Counted from the stretch's first letter, positions 1 to 6,886 are shown. The stretch is DNA of 28,406 nt from Bacteroidales bacterium (GCA_004552485.1 SFOH01000026.1:1-28406), one strand, 5' to 3'. Translations and numbers: made by a program. Notes: a model not told the origin generated them from the letters alone.

Positions 1-1
1 G

Positions 2-1099
2 CTCAAACAACTCATTGAGGTTTATAGCGATGACCCTGCAAACAACATCATATACATTGATAAAGAAAACAAAGGCTTTGATTCAATCCGCACCTATCAT
101 GATCTGAATGAGTATATTACCTCGCACTTCGTCGAAGGCAAGAGAAACTTTATTCTAATCGATGAAGTCCAAGAAATCGAAGATTTCGAGAAATCGGTGC
201 GAAGTTGGAGAACCGAAGAGAATACAGACGTCATTATCACCGGCTCCAACGCAAAAATGTTTAGCAGACAGCTATCAACCCTCATCGGTGGTCGGTATAC
301 CGAAATCGAGATACGCCCCCTCGACTATCGAGAGTTTCTCATCTTTCATCAATTAGGCGACAGCGTCGAGTCGCTGGCCAAATATATTCAGTTTGGCGGA
401 ATGCCGGGATTAGTAAAAATTGGGCTTGAACTACCCGACTCGTTTCAATATCTCAACGACGTAATCAACACGGCACTTCTCAAAGACATCGTTATATGCA
501 ACAAGATTCGCAACGCTGAGTTTATGGAACGCCTGACGAGCTTTGTAGCTGACAATACAGGCAAACCGATTGCCGCAGCCAATATCGCTCGGTTTATGAA
601 ATCGCGCGGCTCGGCCGTAAGCACCGACCTCATCATCGCATATCTGGGATATCTTTGCGATGCATACATCACTGATGCGGTTAAGCGCTTCAATATCCAT
701 GGCCGGAAATTGCTTGAAACCAATGAGAAATATTACTTTGAGGACCATGGCATCCGCAATGCTCTGATAGGATGGAGCCGCGAGGGTGACATCGAAAAAA
801 TCCTCGAAAATATTGTCTACAACGAATTGCGGCGCCGGGGTTATAACGTGACGGTCGGCAGTCTGCAGGCCGGCGAAATAGACTTCGTAGCAGAACAAAC
901 AGCCGGCGGACGCGTCTACATACAGGTCAGCTACCTCATTGCCGACGAAACCACCCGCAAAAGAGAATTCGGCAACTTACTCTCGATAAAAGACAGCTAT
1001 CCCAAATACGTCATTTCCATGACCCCGTTGGTAACCCGCCAGGATAACAATGGGATTACGCACATCTCACTCCGCGAATTCCTCATTCACGGTCTGTAA
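2..1099 (+). CDS. AAA_14 / DUF4143 family ATP-binding protein, 5' end outside window
   Basis: The reading frame is open from base 2, so the start codon and Walker A lie upstream of the window and only the C-terminal 365 residues are present. A Walker B segment (FILIDEVQEI) is followed by the sensor-type TGSN and the family signature around PLDYREF. The C-terminal half has the DUF4143 pattern DHGIRNALIG, then a degenerate PD-(D/E)XK-like core (GEIDFVAE followed by YIQVSY), where the usual ExK is replaced by QVS. Proteins of this family are abundant and multicopy in Bacteroidales and their cellular role is not established. A second, more divergent relative follows at 1612. The family call is firm; substrate and function are unknown. 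Confidence 0.88.
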   Translation, partial: LKQLIEVYSDDPANNIIYIDKENKGFDSIRTYHDLNEYITSHFVEGKRNFILIDEVQEIEDFEKSVRSWRTEENTDVIITGSNAKMFSRQLSTLIGGRYTEIEIRPLDYREFLIFHQLGDSVESLAKYIQFGGMPGLVKIGLELPDSFQYLNDVINTALLKDIVICNKIRNAEFMERLTSFVADNTGKPIAAANIARFMKSRGSAVSTDLIIAYLGYLCDAYITDAVKRFNIHGRKLLETNEKYYFEDHGIRNALIGWSREGDIEKILENIVYNELRRRGYNVTVGSLQAGEIDFVAEQTAGGRVYIQVSYLIADETTRKREFGNLLSIKDSYPKYVISMTPLVTRQDNNGITHISLREFLIHGL

Positions 1100-1130
1100 C
1101 CATTCGGCGGGAGCGCCGTCTCGGCCGCCG

Positions 1131-1199
1131 ATTCCGCAAAATTTGCTATATTTGAGACATCGGATTTTTTGCACGTATCACGACTTTTTATTAACTTTG
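1131..1199 (+). promoter_or_regulatory. Promoter region of the small ORF at 1222/1237
   Basis: A good Bacteroidota promoter is visible: TTTG at 1168-1171 and TAACTTTG at 1192-1199, 20 bp apart, which puts the transcript start just before 1210. Upstream, bases 1131-1154 are an exact 24-bp copy of 1567-1590, the core of the control region of the next ATPase gene. That copy includes one TTCCGCA site and another -7-like TATATTTG at 1147-1154. Confidence 0.5.
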
Positions 1200-1236
1200 A
1201 CCCGAAAATAAACTACATTATATGTCTGAACAGTAG

Positions 1237-1437
1237 ATGAATAGCTATCGGCTCACGTCGATGGAAGAGCCGGGCGACGAGCGCATGGCTCAGATTATGC
1301 GCGAAGTTGCCGAAGATGCCCGCGAGAGCACCCGCCGTGCCGCCGAGCGTGTGGCCGCCGGCATCGAAACCGCAACGATTGAAGCTCGTGCAAGAGTTGA
1401 AGAAACCATGTCAAGACTCCGCAATGGCAGCAACTAA
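1237..1437 (+). CDS. Small charged alpha-helical protein of unknown function, probable start lost
   Basis: The ORF codes for 66 residues, very rich in Glu, Arg and Ala (for example REVAEDARESTRRAAERVAA), predicted to be almost entirely helical with no signal peptide. An ATG at 1222 lies in the same frame and is better placed behind the promoter, but after MSEQ it meets TAG at 1234, immediately before the ATG used here. One base change (CAG to TAG would do it) could have broken the original start, with translation restarting at 1237. The 3' end overlaps a second ORF beginning at 1424. I do not recognise the family. Its size, charge and overlap with a following ORF are what an antitoxin-like first gene of a two-gene module would look like, but that is inference. 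Confidence 0.45.
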   Translation: MNSYRLTSMEEPGDERMAQIMREVAEDARESTRRAAERVAAGIETATIEARARVEETMSRLRNGSN

Positions 1438-1480
1438 GCACAAACCGGTTCTTAAGCAGCAGATGAACGGAACAGCGTGA
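1424..1480 (+). pseudogene. Very short ORF overlapping the 66-residue gene, possible stub of a lost partner gene
   Basis: An ATG at 1424, 14 bases inside the previous gene, opens an 18-codon frame (starting MAATKHKPVLK) that ends at TGA 1478-1480, just before the TTCCGCA-rich control region. The overlapping start is typical of translationally coupled gene pairs. The abrupt end suggests that the body of a second gene has been deleted. It may equally be chance, because the frame is very short. Confidence 0.25.
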
Positions 1481-1503
1481 GTATAGGGCTTCAACGCCGC
1501 CGA

Positions 1504-1595
1504 TTCCGCAAATTTGCCGAAATATACGGAATCCATTCCGCATATTTTACGATTTTTGCGGAATCAATTCCGCAAAATTTGCTATATTTGCGGAA
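1504..1595 (+). promoter_or_regulatory. Array of TTCCGCA/TGCGGAA sites over the promoter of the ATPase gene
   Basis: Five exact heptamers in both orientations lie within 92 bases: TTCCGCA at 1504, 1536 and 1568, and TGCGGAA at 1557 and 1589. The central pair forms a palindrome with perfect 11-bp arms (1554-1564 and 1567-1577) and a 2-base spacer. A -7 box TATATTTG at 1583-1590 overlaps the last site, and the ATG of the ATPase follows at 1612. A DNA-binding repressor sitting here would block the promoter. No regulator gene is identifiable, so autoregulation is inference. Confidence 0.55.
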
Positions 1596-1611
1596 AATTT
1601 CATTCTACATC

Positions 1612-2736
1612 ATGATTCAGCGACAAATCGAACCACTCATTGCGCGCCTCCTCGGCTCCGGGAAGGCCATAATCATTATGGGCGCGCGACAGGTCGGCAA
1701 ATCCACCTTGCTCCACCAATTGTTTGACAGTCAGGAGAATGTCCTATGGATGAATGGCGATGACGCAGACGTTCGGACCATTCTGAGCGATATCACCTCA
1801 ACAAGGCTCAAGGCCCTGCTGGCCAATCAGAAAATACTGATTATCAATGAGGCGCAGCGCATTAACGACATCGGGCTCAAGCTCAAGTTGATAACCGACC
1901 AGATTCCCGAGGTGCAGGTAATTGCAACCGGCAGCTCAAGTTTCGAGCTTGCCAGCAAGGTTAACGAAAGCCTCACCGGCCGCAAGCGCGAGTTCCGGAT
2001 GTTTCCCCTTTCTTTCCGGGAGATAGTCGACGCCACCGACCTCCTCACGGAACAGCGGCTCATACCCCACCGCCTTGTTTATGGCTATTACCCCGAGGCC
2101 GTCACAAATCCCGGCGACGAGCGCGAAGTCCTGCGCGAACTCTCGTCAAGCTACTTGTACAAAGACATACTGCAACTTGACGGCATCGCCAAACCCGACA
2201 AACTTGCCACACTCATCCAGGCCCTCGCCCGACAAATCGGAAACATCATATCCTACCGCGAGCTCAGCATGCTCGTGGGCATCGATGCCAAAACAGTAGA
2301 ACGCTACATAGACCTCCTGGAGAAAAGCTACATCATATACCGCCTCGGAAGCTTCTCCCGAAATCTTCGCAACGAGCTGAAAAACGGCAAGAAAATTTAT
2401 TTCTACGACAACGGCATACGCAATGCTGTCATCGGCGACTTCCGCCCCGCCGAAATCCGTGATGACGTCGGAGCTCTGTGGGAAAACTTCGTACTGACCG
2501 AACGCTTGAAACAGATTTCCTACTCCCGCAGCTTCACCAACATACGCTTTTGGCGCACCACCGAGCAGAAAGAGATTGACATAATCGAGGACACCGACGG
2601 CCGGCTCTCCGCCTTCGAAATCAAATGGAACCCCGCGAAGGCAAAGACCGGTGTGCCCGCAAAATTCGCCGCCGCCTATCCCGACGCATCCTTCAAGGTC
2701 ATCACCCCCGAAAACGTCTACGACTACATCCTATAA
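1612..2736 (+). CDS. AAA_14 / DUF4143 family ATP-binding protein
   Basis: This is a complete 374-residue protein. I chose the ATG at 1612 because the upstream in-frame codons run through the promoter and operator array, and because MIQRQIEPLIARLL is a normal family N-terminus. Walker A is GARQVGKST at residues 24-32. The Walker B position reads IINEAQ, with Asn where Asp is expected. ATGSSSFEL (sensor 1) and FPLSFREI follow. The C-terminal half has DNGIRNAVIG and a PD-(D/E)XK-like core, KEIDIIED then FEIKW. Function in the family is unknown. The gene is only distantly similar to the partial one at the window start, although the architecture is the same. It ends at a convergent terminator. Confidence 0.88.
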   Translation: MIQRQIEPLIARLLGSGKAIIIMGARQVGKSTLLHQLFDSQENVLWMNGDDADVRTILSDITSTRLKALLANQKILIINEAQRINDIGLKLKLITDQIPEVQVIATGSSSFELASKVNESLTGRKREFRMFPLSFREIVDATDLLTEQRLIPHRLVYGYYPEAVTNPGDEREVLRELSSSYLYKDILQLDGIAKPDKLATLIQALARQIGNIISYRELSMLVGIDAKTVERYIDLLEKSYIIYRLGSFSRNLRNELKNGKKIYFYDNGIRNAVIGDFRPAEIRDDVGALWENFVLTERLKQISYSRSFTNIRFWRTTEQKEIDIIEDTDGRLSAFEIKWNPAKAKTGVPAKFAAAYPDASFKVITPENVYDYIL

Positions 2737-2781
2737 TCTCATCCCCGCCGCTCATCTCCGTAAAACACTGACTCCCAACAC

Positions 2782-2831
2782 ACAGCATCCCCGGAACAAC
2801 GGACATTGAACCGTTGCCCCGGGGATGCTGT
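2782..2831. terminator. Hairpin terminator between convergent genes
   Basis: An 11-bp perfect stem (ACAGCATCCCC at 2782-2792 with its complement at 2821-2831) is continued by an inner CAACGG/CCGTTG stem. It lies between the plus-strand ATPase and the minus-strand peptidase and probably ends transcripts from both sides. The T-tracts are weak. Confidence 0.6.
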
Positions 2832-2844
2832 CATTATAAGCTAA

Positions 2845-4863
2845 TTACTTCACGAGGTGGAGGGAGGCGGAGGAGGCGGTGCGGCGGATGTAGAGGCCGG
2901 GGGCGCTGGGCGCGCCGGGGAGGGCGACGCCGCCGAGGGTGTAGAAGGTGACGGGGCCGGAGGGCGCGTCGGCCGTGATGTCGTCGACGCCGGCGCCGGA
3001 TTTGATGGTCACGTCATAGCTGAAGTCGTTGATAGAGTAGGCGTTATCGCCGAAGTAGGCGCACACTTTAAGCTCGTACGTGCCCGGGTCGATGTTGTCG
3101 GGGACGGACAGCTCATAATCGGCCGTGGCCTTGGCATTTCCGCCGATGTACACGCTCACCTCCGCGGAGTTCGCCACCACCTCGCGGCCCCCCGCCGTGC
3201 ACAGCGCCAGGAACGTGCGAATCTCGCGCTCCGTGCTGTTCGCGTTCGAGAGCGTGGCGGTGACGGTGACCGTGTCGCCGGTCTTGAACTCGAGGCCGTC
3301 GGTGAGGGCGGCGCTCACGTGCTCGGGGTCGTCGCTGACGGGCTGCTTGACGGTGACGGTGTTGCCACTGACCGTTATCTCCACGCTGCCATAACCCGTC
3401 TGCTTATTGTAAAGCATTGGTTTCCACACGTTTGACGACGTCACCTGATACACCGGCGTCAGCGTGTACGTGCCGTCGGCCAGCGTCTCGGGCAGGTCGA
3501 ACGTCTTCTTGGTGAAGCCCACATGCGTGGCCCATTCCGAGCCCGTGTAGAGCGTGACATAAACCGGTGCGACACCCGCGCGCGTCAGCTGCGCGGCCAC
3601 ATTGAACGTGCCGGCGATGCCCGACATATTGTAGTAACCGCCCTGCGAGCCGTCGGCGAACAGCGTCAGCTGGCGCCGCGTGGCCGTCACCTTCATGTCG
3701 CCGTAGATGCCCATATACGGCTCTGCGGCCACGGAGCCGGCCACGGGCGGACGGATGCCAAGGAGCGCGTCCTGCTGATAGTTGAAGCCGCCGCTGCCGC
3801 CGCCGATACCCGTGCTCGACGGGTCGAGTGCCGACAGCCGGAAGTAGCCGTCCGAGCGGCCGCCCCAGCCCCAGTTGATGTGGTAGAGACCATCCGCACG
3901 ATAGCCGTCGCAGACGAACGAGTGGCCGCCGCCGCTGCCCTGGCCGTTGTAGATGCACGGGCCCACGGTGCGCAGATTCTCATAGATCATCTCGTCCCAT
4001 TCCTCGGCCCTGAAATAGTCGCGGTGCTGCATGTTCATCGCCTTGTCATAGCCGAAGTTGGCCGTCAGCGCCTCGCGGATGCGGTACGACTGTGTCCCCG
4101 ACCCTTTCGTGCCGGCGCCGTAGCCCATGCGCACCGAGTAGCCGCAAGCCTGCATCAGCGTCGCCACCGCCGACTGCTGCGCCGCCGTTCCCGGCGCCTC
4201 CGCCGTGTAGCTGTCGAGCATATTCGCCCAGTCGAAGCTGACCTCCGCGAAGTTCATCGTCAGCGCCACGCTCTTCGACCCGTTGTTCCAGTTGTAAGAC
4301 ACGCGCCCCGTTCCCGAAGCCGGATAACGATAGTGGTGCATCACCTGCGCCATCGCCGTGGCCACGCATCCCGTGTAGCAGCGCTGACCCGCGTATGTCA
4401 GCGGGCACGCGTTGTTGTAGGGCGCATCCTGGTTCCAGTGCTCCTTCAGCATCGGCTCAATGGCCGCGCGCTGAGCCTTCGCCGGCGCCTTCGCGGCAGT
4501 CACGCCGTGCGCCTGCGCCCACTCGATCTCGCGGGCATACTCGCCCAGCCAGTACCGCGCGCCCGGCGCCAGCTCGTCCGTGCTCCCGACCGCGCCGTCG
4601 ATATATCCCAACACCGCCGCCGCGCAGTCGTCGCCGCTGACCACCACGCTCTCACGGCCGTCGCTGAACAGATACCACGCCGCCGCCTTCGCGCCGCCGC
4701 TGCCCACGAGCTTCATCGACGCCATCCCGGACGCTTTCGCCCCGGCCGTCGCCGTCCAACTCTCCGCAGCGCGCGCCAGGGCCTCCTCGGCCGTCAGCAC
4801 TCGTCCCTGCGCAACGCCAGCTGTCACTGCGACAGCAGCTGCTATCATAATCGCTTTCTTCAT
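2845..4863 (-). CDS. Secreted C10 family (streptopain-like) cysteine peptidase
   Basis: A 672-residue protein starting MKKAIMIAAAV with a Sec signal peptide (cleavage near residue 19). The longer reading frame upstream runs through a terminator and the promoter, so I rejected it. The order is: Spi-type prodomain (about 22-130, with VVSGDD and VLGYID), then the C10 catalytic domain with the nucleophile in GCVATAMAQ (Cys166), the catalytic His in GGGHSFVCDGY (His314), and INWGWGG (329-335). The C-terminal half (about 365-630) is beta-rich and Ig-like. The tail (FYTLGGVALPG then GLYIRR) resembles the short C-terminal region of many exported Bacteroidales proteins and may be a sorting signal. The family includes streptopain and interpain, secreted proteases activated by prodomain removal. 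The target is unknown. Confidence 0.92.
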   Translation of the reverse strand: MKKAIMIAAAVAVTAGVAQGRVLTAEEALARAAESWTATAGAKASGMASMKLVGSGGAKAAAWYLFSDGRESVVVSGDDCAAAVLGYIDGAVGSTDELAPGARYWLGEYAREIEWAQAHGVTAAKAPAKAQRAAIEPMLKEHWNQDAPYNNACPLTYAGQRCYTGCVATAMAQVMHHYRYPASGTGRVSYNWNNGSKSVALTMNFAEVSFDWANMLDSYTAEAPGTAAQQSAVATLMQACGYSVRMGYGAGTKGSGTQSYRIREALTANFGYDKAMNMQHRDYFRAEEWDEMIYENLRTVGPCIYNGQGSGGGHSFVCDGYRADGLYHINWGWGGRSDGYFRLSALDPSSTGIGGGSGGFNYQQDALLGIRPPVAGSVAAEPYMGIYGDMKVTATRRQLTLFADGSQGGYYNMSGIAGTFNVAAQLTRAGVAPVYVTLYTGSEWATHVGFTKKTFDLPETLADGTYTLTPVYQVTSSNVWKPMLYNKQTGYGSVEITVSGNTVTVKQPVSDDPEHVSAALTDGLEFKTGDTVTVTATLSNANSTEREIRTFLALCTAGGREVVANSAEVSVYIGGNAKATADYELSVPDNIDPGTYELKVCAYFGDNAYSINDFSYDVTIKSGAGVDDITADAPSGPVTFYTLGGVALPGAPSAPGLYIRRTASSASLHLVK

Positions 4864-4896
4864 AGTCTCATATTCTTGGTTACTGATACTTTCCCG

Positions 4897-4904
4897 CAAA
4901 ATTA
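4897..4904 (-). promoter_or_regulatory. -7 box for the C10 peptidase gene
   Basis: On the minus strand this reads TAATTTTG, matching TAnnTTTG, and is placed to give a 5' leader of about 30 bases before the ATG at 4863. I see no clear -33 TTTG at the right distance. Confidence 0.4.
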
Positions 4905-4960
4905 CGCAAAAATTTCCAAACTCCCCCGCACCCCGCCCCATAAACCGCCATCTCCCCCGC

Positions 4961-4998
4961 AAAAAAACAGAGCGCACGACCCCCCGGGCCGCACGCTC
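4961..4998 (-). terminator. Rho-independent terminator of the zinc-ribbon gene
   Basis: Read on the minus strand, a 13-bp stem with three G-T wobbles (GAGCGTGCGGCCC pairing with the segment ending GCGCTC) is followed directly by a run of seven T. It sits about 30 bases after the stop codon of the gene at 5029. Confidence 0.7.
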
Positions 4999-5028
4999 CG
5001 TTTCTTTACGTAACCGTAAAAACCTGAC

Positions 5029-5670
5029 TTAGCCAATATTCGAGAACACCATAAGCGCGATGAACGCCACGGCAGCGATGCCGATAACCGTATACTGCTT
5101 CTTCGTGTTCTCGGCAACAATACCCTGAGCCTCCTCCAGCTCCTTGCGGATATCCTGACAGGCCTTCGAGTCGCCGGCGAGAGCCATCTCGCTCTTCTTC
5201 TCAACCTGCACCAGCTTCTTCACCCACACCTTGTCCCAGGCCTGGATGCTCGAGCCCTCCTTCGTCACACAGTTCATGTAGGTCAGACTCTGAATCTGCG
5301 AGCGGATAAGCGTCGTGAACTCCAGCAGGTCGCGGCGCGAGTTGGGCACCGGATACGTCGAAATCAGATTCGCCTTACGCTTCTCCGCGCCCTTCAGATT
5401 CTTCTCCGTGTGCATCGCCATCTTCACAATAGCGATGCAGAGCATAATCGGGAACAGGAAAATCCAGGCAAGAATCATCAGACAGCCGATCTTCGAGTCC
5501 GGCGACTCCGAGGCGCTGATCTCGCGGTCAACCTCCATCAGCTCCTTGTGAAAATTCGTCACACTGTCCGAGACAGCCACATCCTGAAATTCATAACCAC
5601 ACTCCGGACAAACAGCCGCCGACGCAGAGCGTATCGCGCCGCAGGCAGGACATTTTAAGTACGATGCCAT
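5029..5670 (-). CDS. Zinc-ribbon membrane protein of unknown function
   Basis: A 213-residue protein. Residues 7-24 are a zinc ribbon (CPAC then CPEC), as in many small N-terminal zinc-ribbon proteins. A hydrophobic segment at about 61-82 and another at the extreme C-terminus (about 193-211) suggest two membrane spans flanking a charged, mostly helical region with the local sequence VQVEKKSEMA. There is no signal peptide, so the ribbon is probably cytoplasmic. I do not recognise a named family beyond the ribbon. It is a single-gene unit: its own terminator follows, and a promoter lies about 200 bases upstream behind a strongly structured leader. No function can be assigned from the sequence. 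Confidence 0.75.
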   Translation of the reverse strand: MASYLKCPACGAIRSASAAVCPECGYEFQDVAVSDSVTNFHKELMEVDREISASESPDSKIGCLMILAWIFLFPIMLCIAIVKMAMHTEKNLKGAEKRKANLISTYPVPNSRRDLLEFTTLIRSQIQSLTYMNCVTKEGSSIQAWDKVWVKKLVQVEKKSEMALAGDSKACQDIRKELEEAQGIVAENTKKQYTVIGIAAVAFIALMVFSNIG

Positions 5671-5698
5671 AACAGATTTATAAGATTTTTAGACGCCG

Positions 5699-5839
5699 CC
5701 GGGCTCACTCATTGGCATAAGATTGATTGGGTTACTAACATTGAAGCCGGAAAGCGTGCGAGCCATATACCCCTTGGCCGCTCATCTTCCCGGGACAACA
5801 TACGCACCCGGGCGAGCGGACAAAGAAAAAACGCTTTCC
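5699..5839 (-). ncRNA. Strongly folded leader or candidate small RNA upstream of the zinc-ribbon gene
   Basis: Three nested stems enclose one another: a perfect 9-bp stem 5749-5757/5831-5839, then CCGCTC 5778-5783 with GAGCGG 5814-5819, then CCCGGG 5789-5794 with 5807-5812. A second imperfect hairpin (5699-5707 with 5742-5750) lies next to it. A minus-strand -7 box at 5877-5884 is placed to transcribe this as the 5' part of the mRNA or as a separate RNA. The layout (closing stem, large internal loop, terminal hairpin) recalls 6S-type RNA or a cis-regulatory leader. I cannot assign a known family. Confidence 0.4.
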
Positions 5840-5876
5840 TCATCACAACAGCATTAGCTCAAGGATGATTTCTCCG

Positions 5877-5884
5877 CAAATATA
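5877..5884 (-). promoter_or_regulatory. -7 box reading toward the structured leader and zinc-ribbon gene
   Basis: The minus strand reads TATATTTG, an exact TAnnTTTG match, followed by CGGAG. Transcription would start near 5870 and leave a leader of about 200 bases before the ATG at 5670. A -33 box is not obvious. Confidence 0.45.
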
Positions 5885-5888
5885 TGTA

Positions 5889-6035
5889 TTATTTCTCCCT
5901 CCACCAAATTTTTCCCAAAATTTTTGCCGTCCGCTTCCCGCGGAGAGCAAAATCCTCATCAGCACATTTGAACGGCTTTATGTCAGAGTCCTCTGTGAGT
6001 TGGAACTGGCGCAGTTTGCTGAAATCAATTCTCAC
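5889..6035 (-). pseudogene. N-terminal stub of a GNAT-family toxin gene
   Basis: A GTG at 6035-6033 overlaps the stop of the antitoxin-like gene (GTGA) and opens a 48-residue frame beginning VRIDFSKLRQFQLTEDSDIK and continuing PFKCADEDF. From memory this closely resembles the first 30 residues of GNAT acetyltransferases that follow small antitoxin genes in Bacteroidales, where the text normally continues into an acetyl-CoA-binding fold of about 170 residues. Here the homology stops after residue 29, the next 19 codons are unrelated, and TAA follows at 5891-5889. The whole acetyltransferase core is missing, so this is a truncated, non-functional toxin. The gene must have been cut near 5947 by deletion or rearrangement. 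Confidence 0.6.
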
Positions 6036-6190
6036 CACTGGAAATTGCTGATCGATTTCATTACTTCATAAGCCTTGCGGGCACGCTCCTTCTCCTCTTT
6101 GGACACAGGTTTTGGGGTAGAGATAAGTGTTTCGAATCTCACCGCATCGTTTCCTCGAAGTTCGGGGGTTTCTTTAATCGGTCGTGCCAT
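6032..6190 (-). CDS. Small antitoxin-like protein, orphaned
   Basis: A 52-residue protein, too short for many gene callers. It starts MARPIKETPELRGNDAVRFE and ends in a charged helix with KAYEVMKSISNF. From memory, the opening (ARPIKETP, then a residue stretch with DA and RFE) is characteristic of a small Bacteroidales family encoded just before GNAT toxin genes and thought to be the antitoxin. Here it overlaps the toxin stub by four bases, the usual coupled arrangement. A -7 box lies about 30 bases upstream. The gene looks intact while its partner is destroyed, so it may be a relic or may still neutralise toxins encoded elsewhere. Confidence 0.65.
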   Translation of the reverse strand: MARPIKETPELRGNDAVRFETLISTPKPVSKEEKERARKAYEVMKSISNFQW

Positions 6191-6217
6191 AAGCAGAAGT
6201 TTTTATATAATACATTG

Positions 6218-6225
6218 CAAAGGTA
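6218..6225 (-). promoter_or_regulatory. -7 box of the antitoxin-like gene
   Basis: The minus strand reads TACCTTTG (TAnnTTTG), 28 bases upstream of the ATG at 6190. An exact -33 TTTG at 20 bp is missing. Confidence 0.45.
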
Positions 6226-6423
6226 CACCTTTATAACAAATTACACAAGTGTTTGACCGTCAAAGGTTCGAAAATATCTTCTCGGAATCTCGTTGACTGA
6301 CAAGACCAGTCTCAGAGACCTCTTCGACAAATCAAATTTCAAAAATGTCAATGTCCTCTGTGATTCAAGTGAACCGAATTTATTTAATTTTTAACACCGT
6401 CCATTTTTAGTGGACAGTAGTGA
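6226..6423. other. AT-rich intergenic stretch with small hairpin and degraded sequence
   Basis: No gene is supportable here. Bases 6399-6415 form a small hairpin (GTCCA with TGGAC, loop TTTTTAG) that loosely resembles the end of an insertion sequence. Bases 6345-6363 match 5980-5998 at 17 of 19 positions, the latter lying inside the toxin stub. Base composition is clearly lower in GC than the surrounding core genes. Confidence 0.4.
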
Positions 6424-6810
6424 GGTGAGAATAATATAAATTGCCATGATTATGCTAAACAAGATAATTATGAAATAAAGGGCACAGTAGCGCATTATTC
6501 CCGTGCGCACACCGATTCATACATCTATTTACCTACCGGATATTATGATTTCACGTACGATATCAATACTGAAGTATTGTCGTTTACCAGAAAGGGCCGC
6601 GTCTGTCGTGTAGGCGAGTATTCCGGAGACAAAACAAAGACGTATGAGTACTACGAAACACCTTATGATGACGTCCCGTATCCCGGTCTGACAGCATCGG
6701 CTTATGGCAACACTTTTAAAACGACAGGCGGCTTTGTGCTGTATGCAGAGACCGATAACTGGGCATGGTACAGGTCATGGAATAATCACGCTCAAGAAAA
6801 CAACTACTAA
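6424..6810 (+). pseudogene. Headless coding fragment of an unknown protein
   Basis: The frame is open from just after the TGA at 6421 to TAA at 6810 (128 residues), but it has no ATG; the only near-standard start is a TTG at 6577, in the middle of a continuous protein-like stretch. The sequence is rich in Tyr, Asp and Thr (for instance SYIYLPTGYYDFTYD and YEYYETPYDDVPYP) and looks like the C-terminal part of an exported or surface protein. I do not recognise the family. With the neighbouring toxin stub it marks a decayed accessory patch, and the low GC fits a foreign origin. Confidence 0.45.
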
Positions 6811-6860
6811 GCCCCCACACCCGGCATCGTCAGCGACGACTTCGCAGGGGGGAGATGCAA

Positions 6861-6886
6861 GAACGACGGCCCGGGGGCCGTCGTTC
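6861..6886. terminator. GC-rich hairpin between convergent frames
   Basis: GAACGACGGCCC at 6861-6872 is a perfect inverted repeat of 6875-6886. It lies just downstream of the DUF349 gene (minus strand) and of the fragment at 6424-6810 (plus strand). No strong T-tract follows on either strand, so termination is likely but not certain. Confidence 0.5.

Noticed and set aside
1477..1611. Longer start for the second AAA_14 gene
   Set aside because: These codons are the operator array and -7 box; the family N-terminus begins at 1612.
4864..4977. Upstream extension of the C10 peptidase frame (710-residue version)
   Set aside because: It would put the terminator of the zinc-ribbon gene and the promoter inside the coding region; the signal peptide starts at 4863.
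3523..5013. Open frame of 496 codons on the plus strand opposite the C10 peptidase
   Set aside because: Arg/Ala-rich shadow of the peptidase gene, ending beyond its promoter and terminator.
5865..6071. Plus-strand ORF of 68 codons
   Set aside because: It is antisense to the antitoxin-like gene and toxin stub, which have family-like sequence on the other strand.
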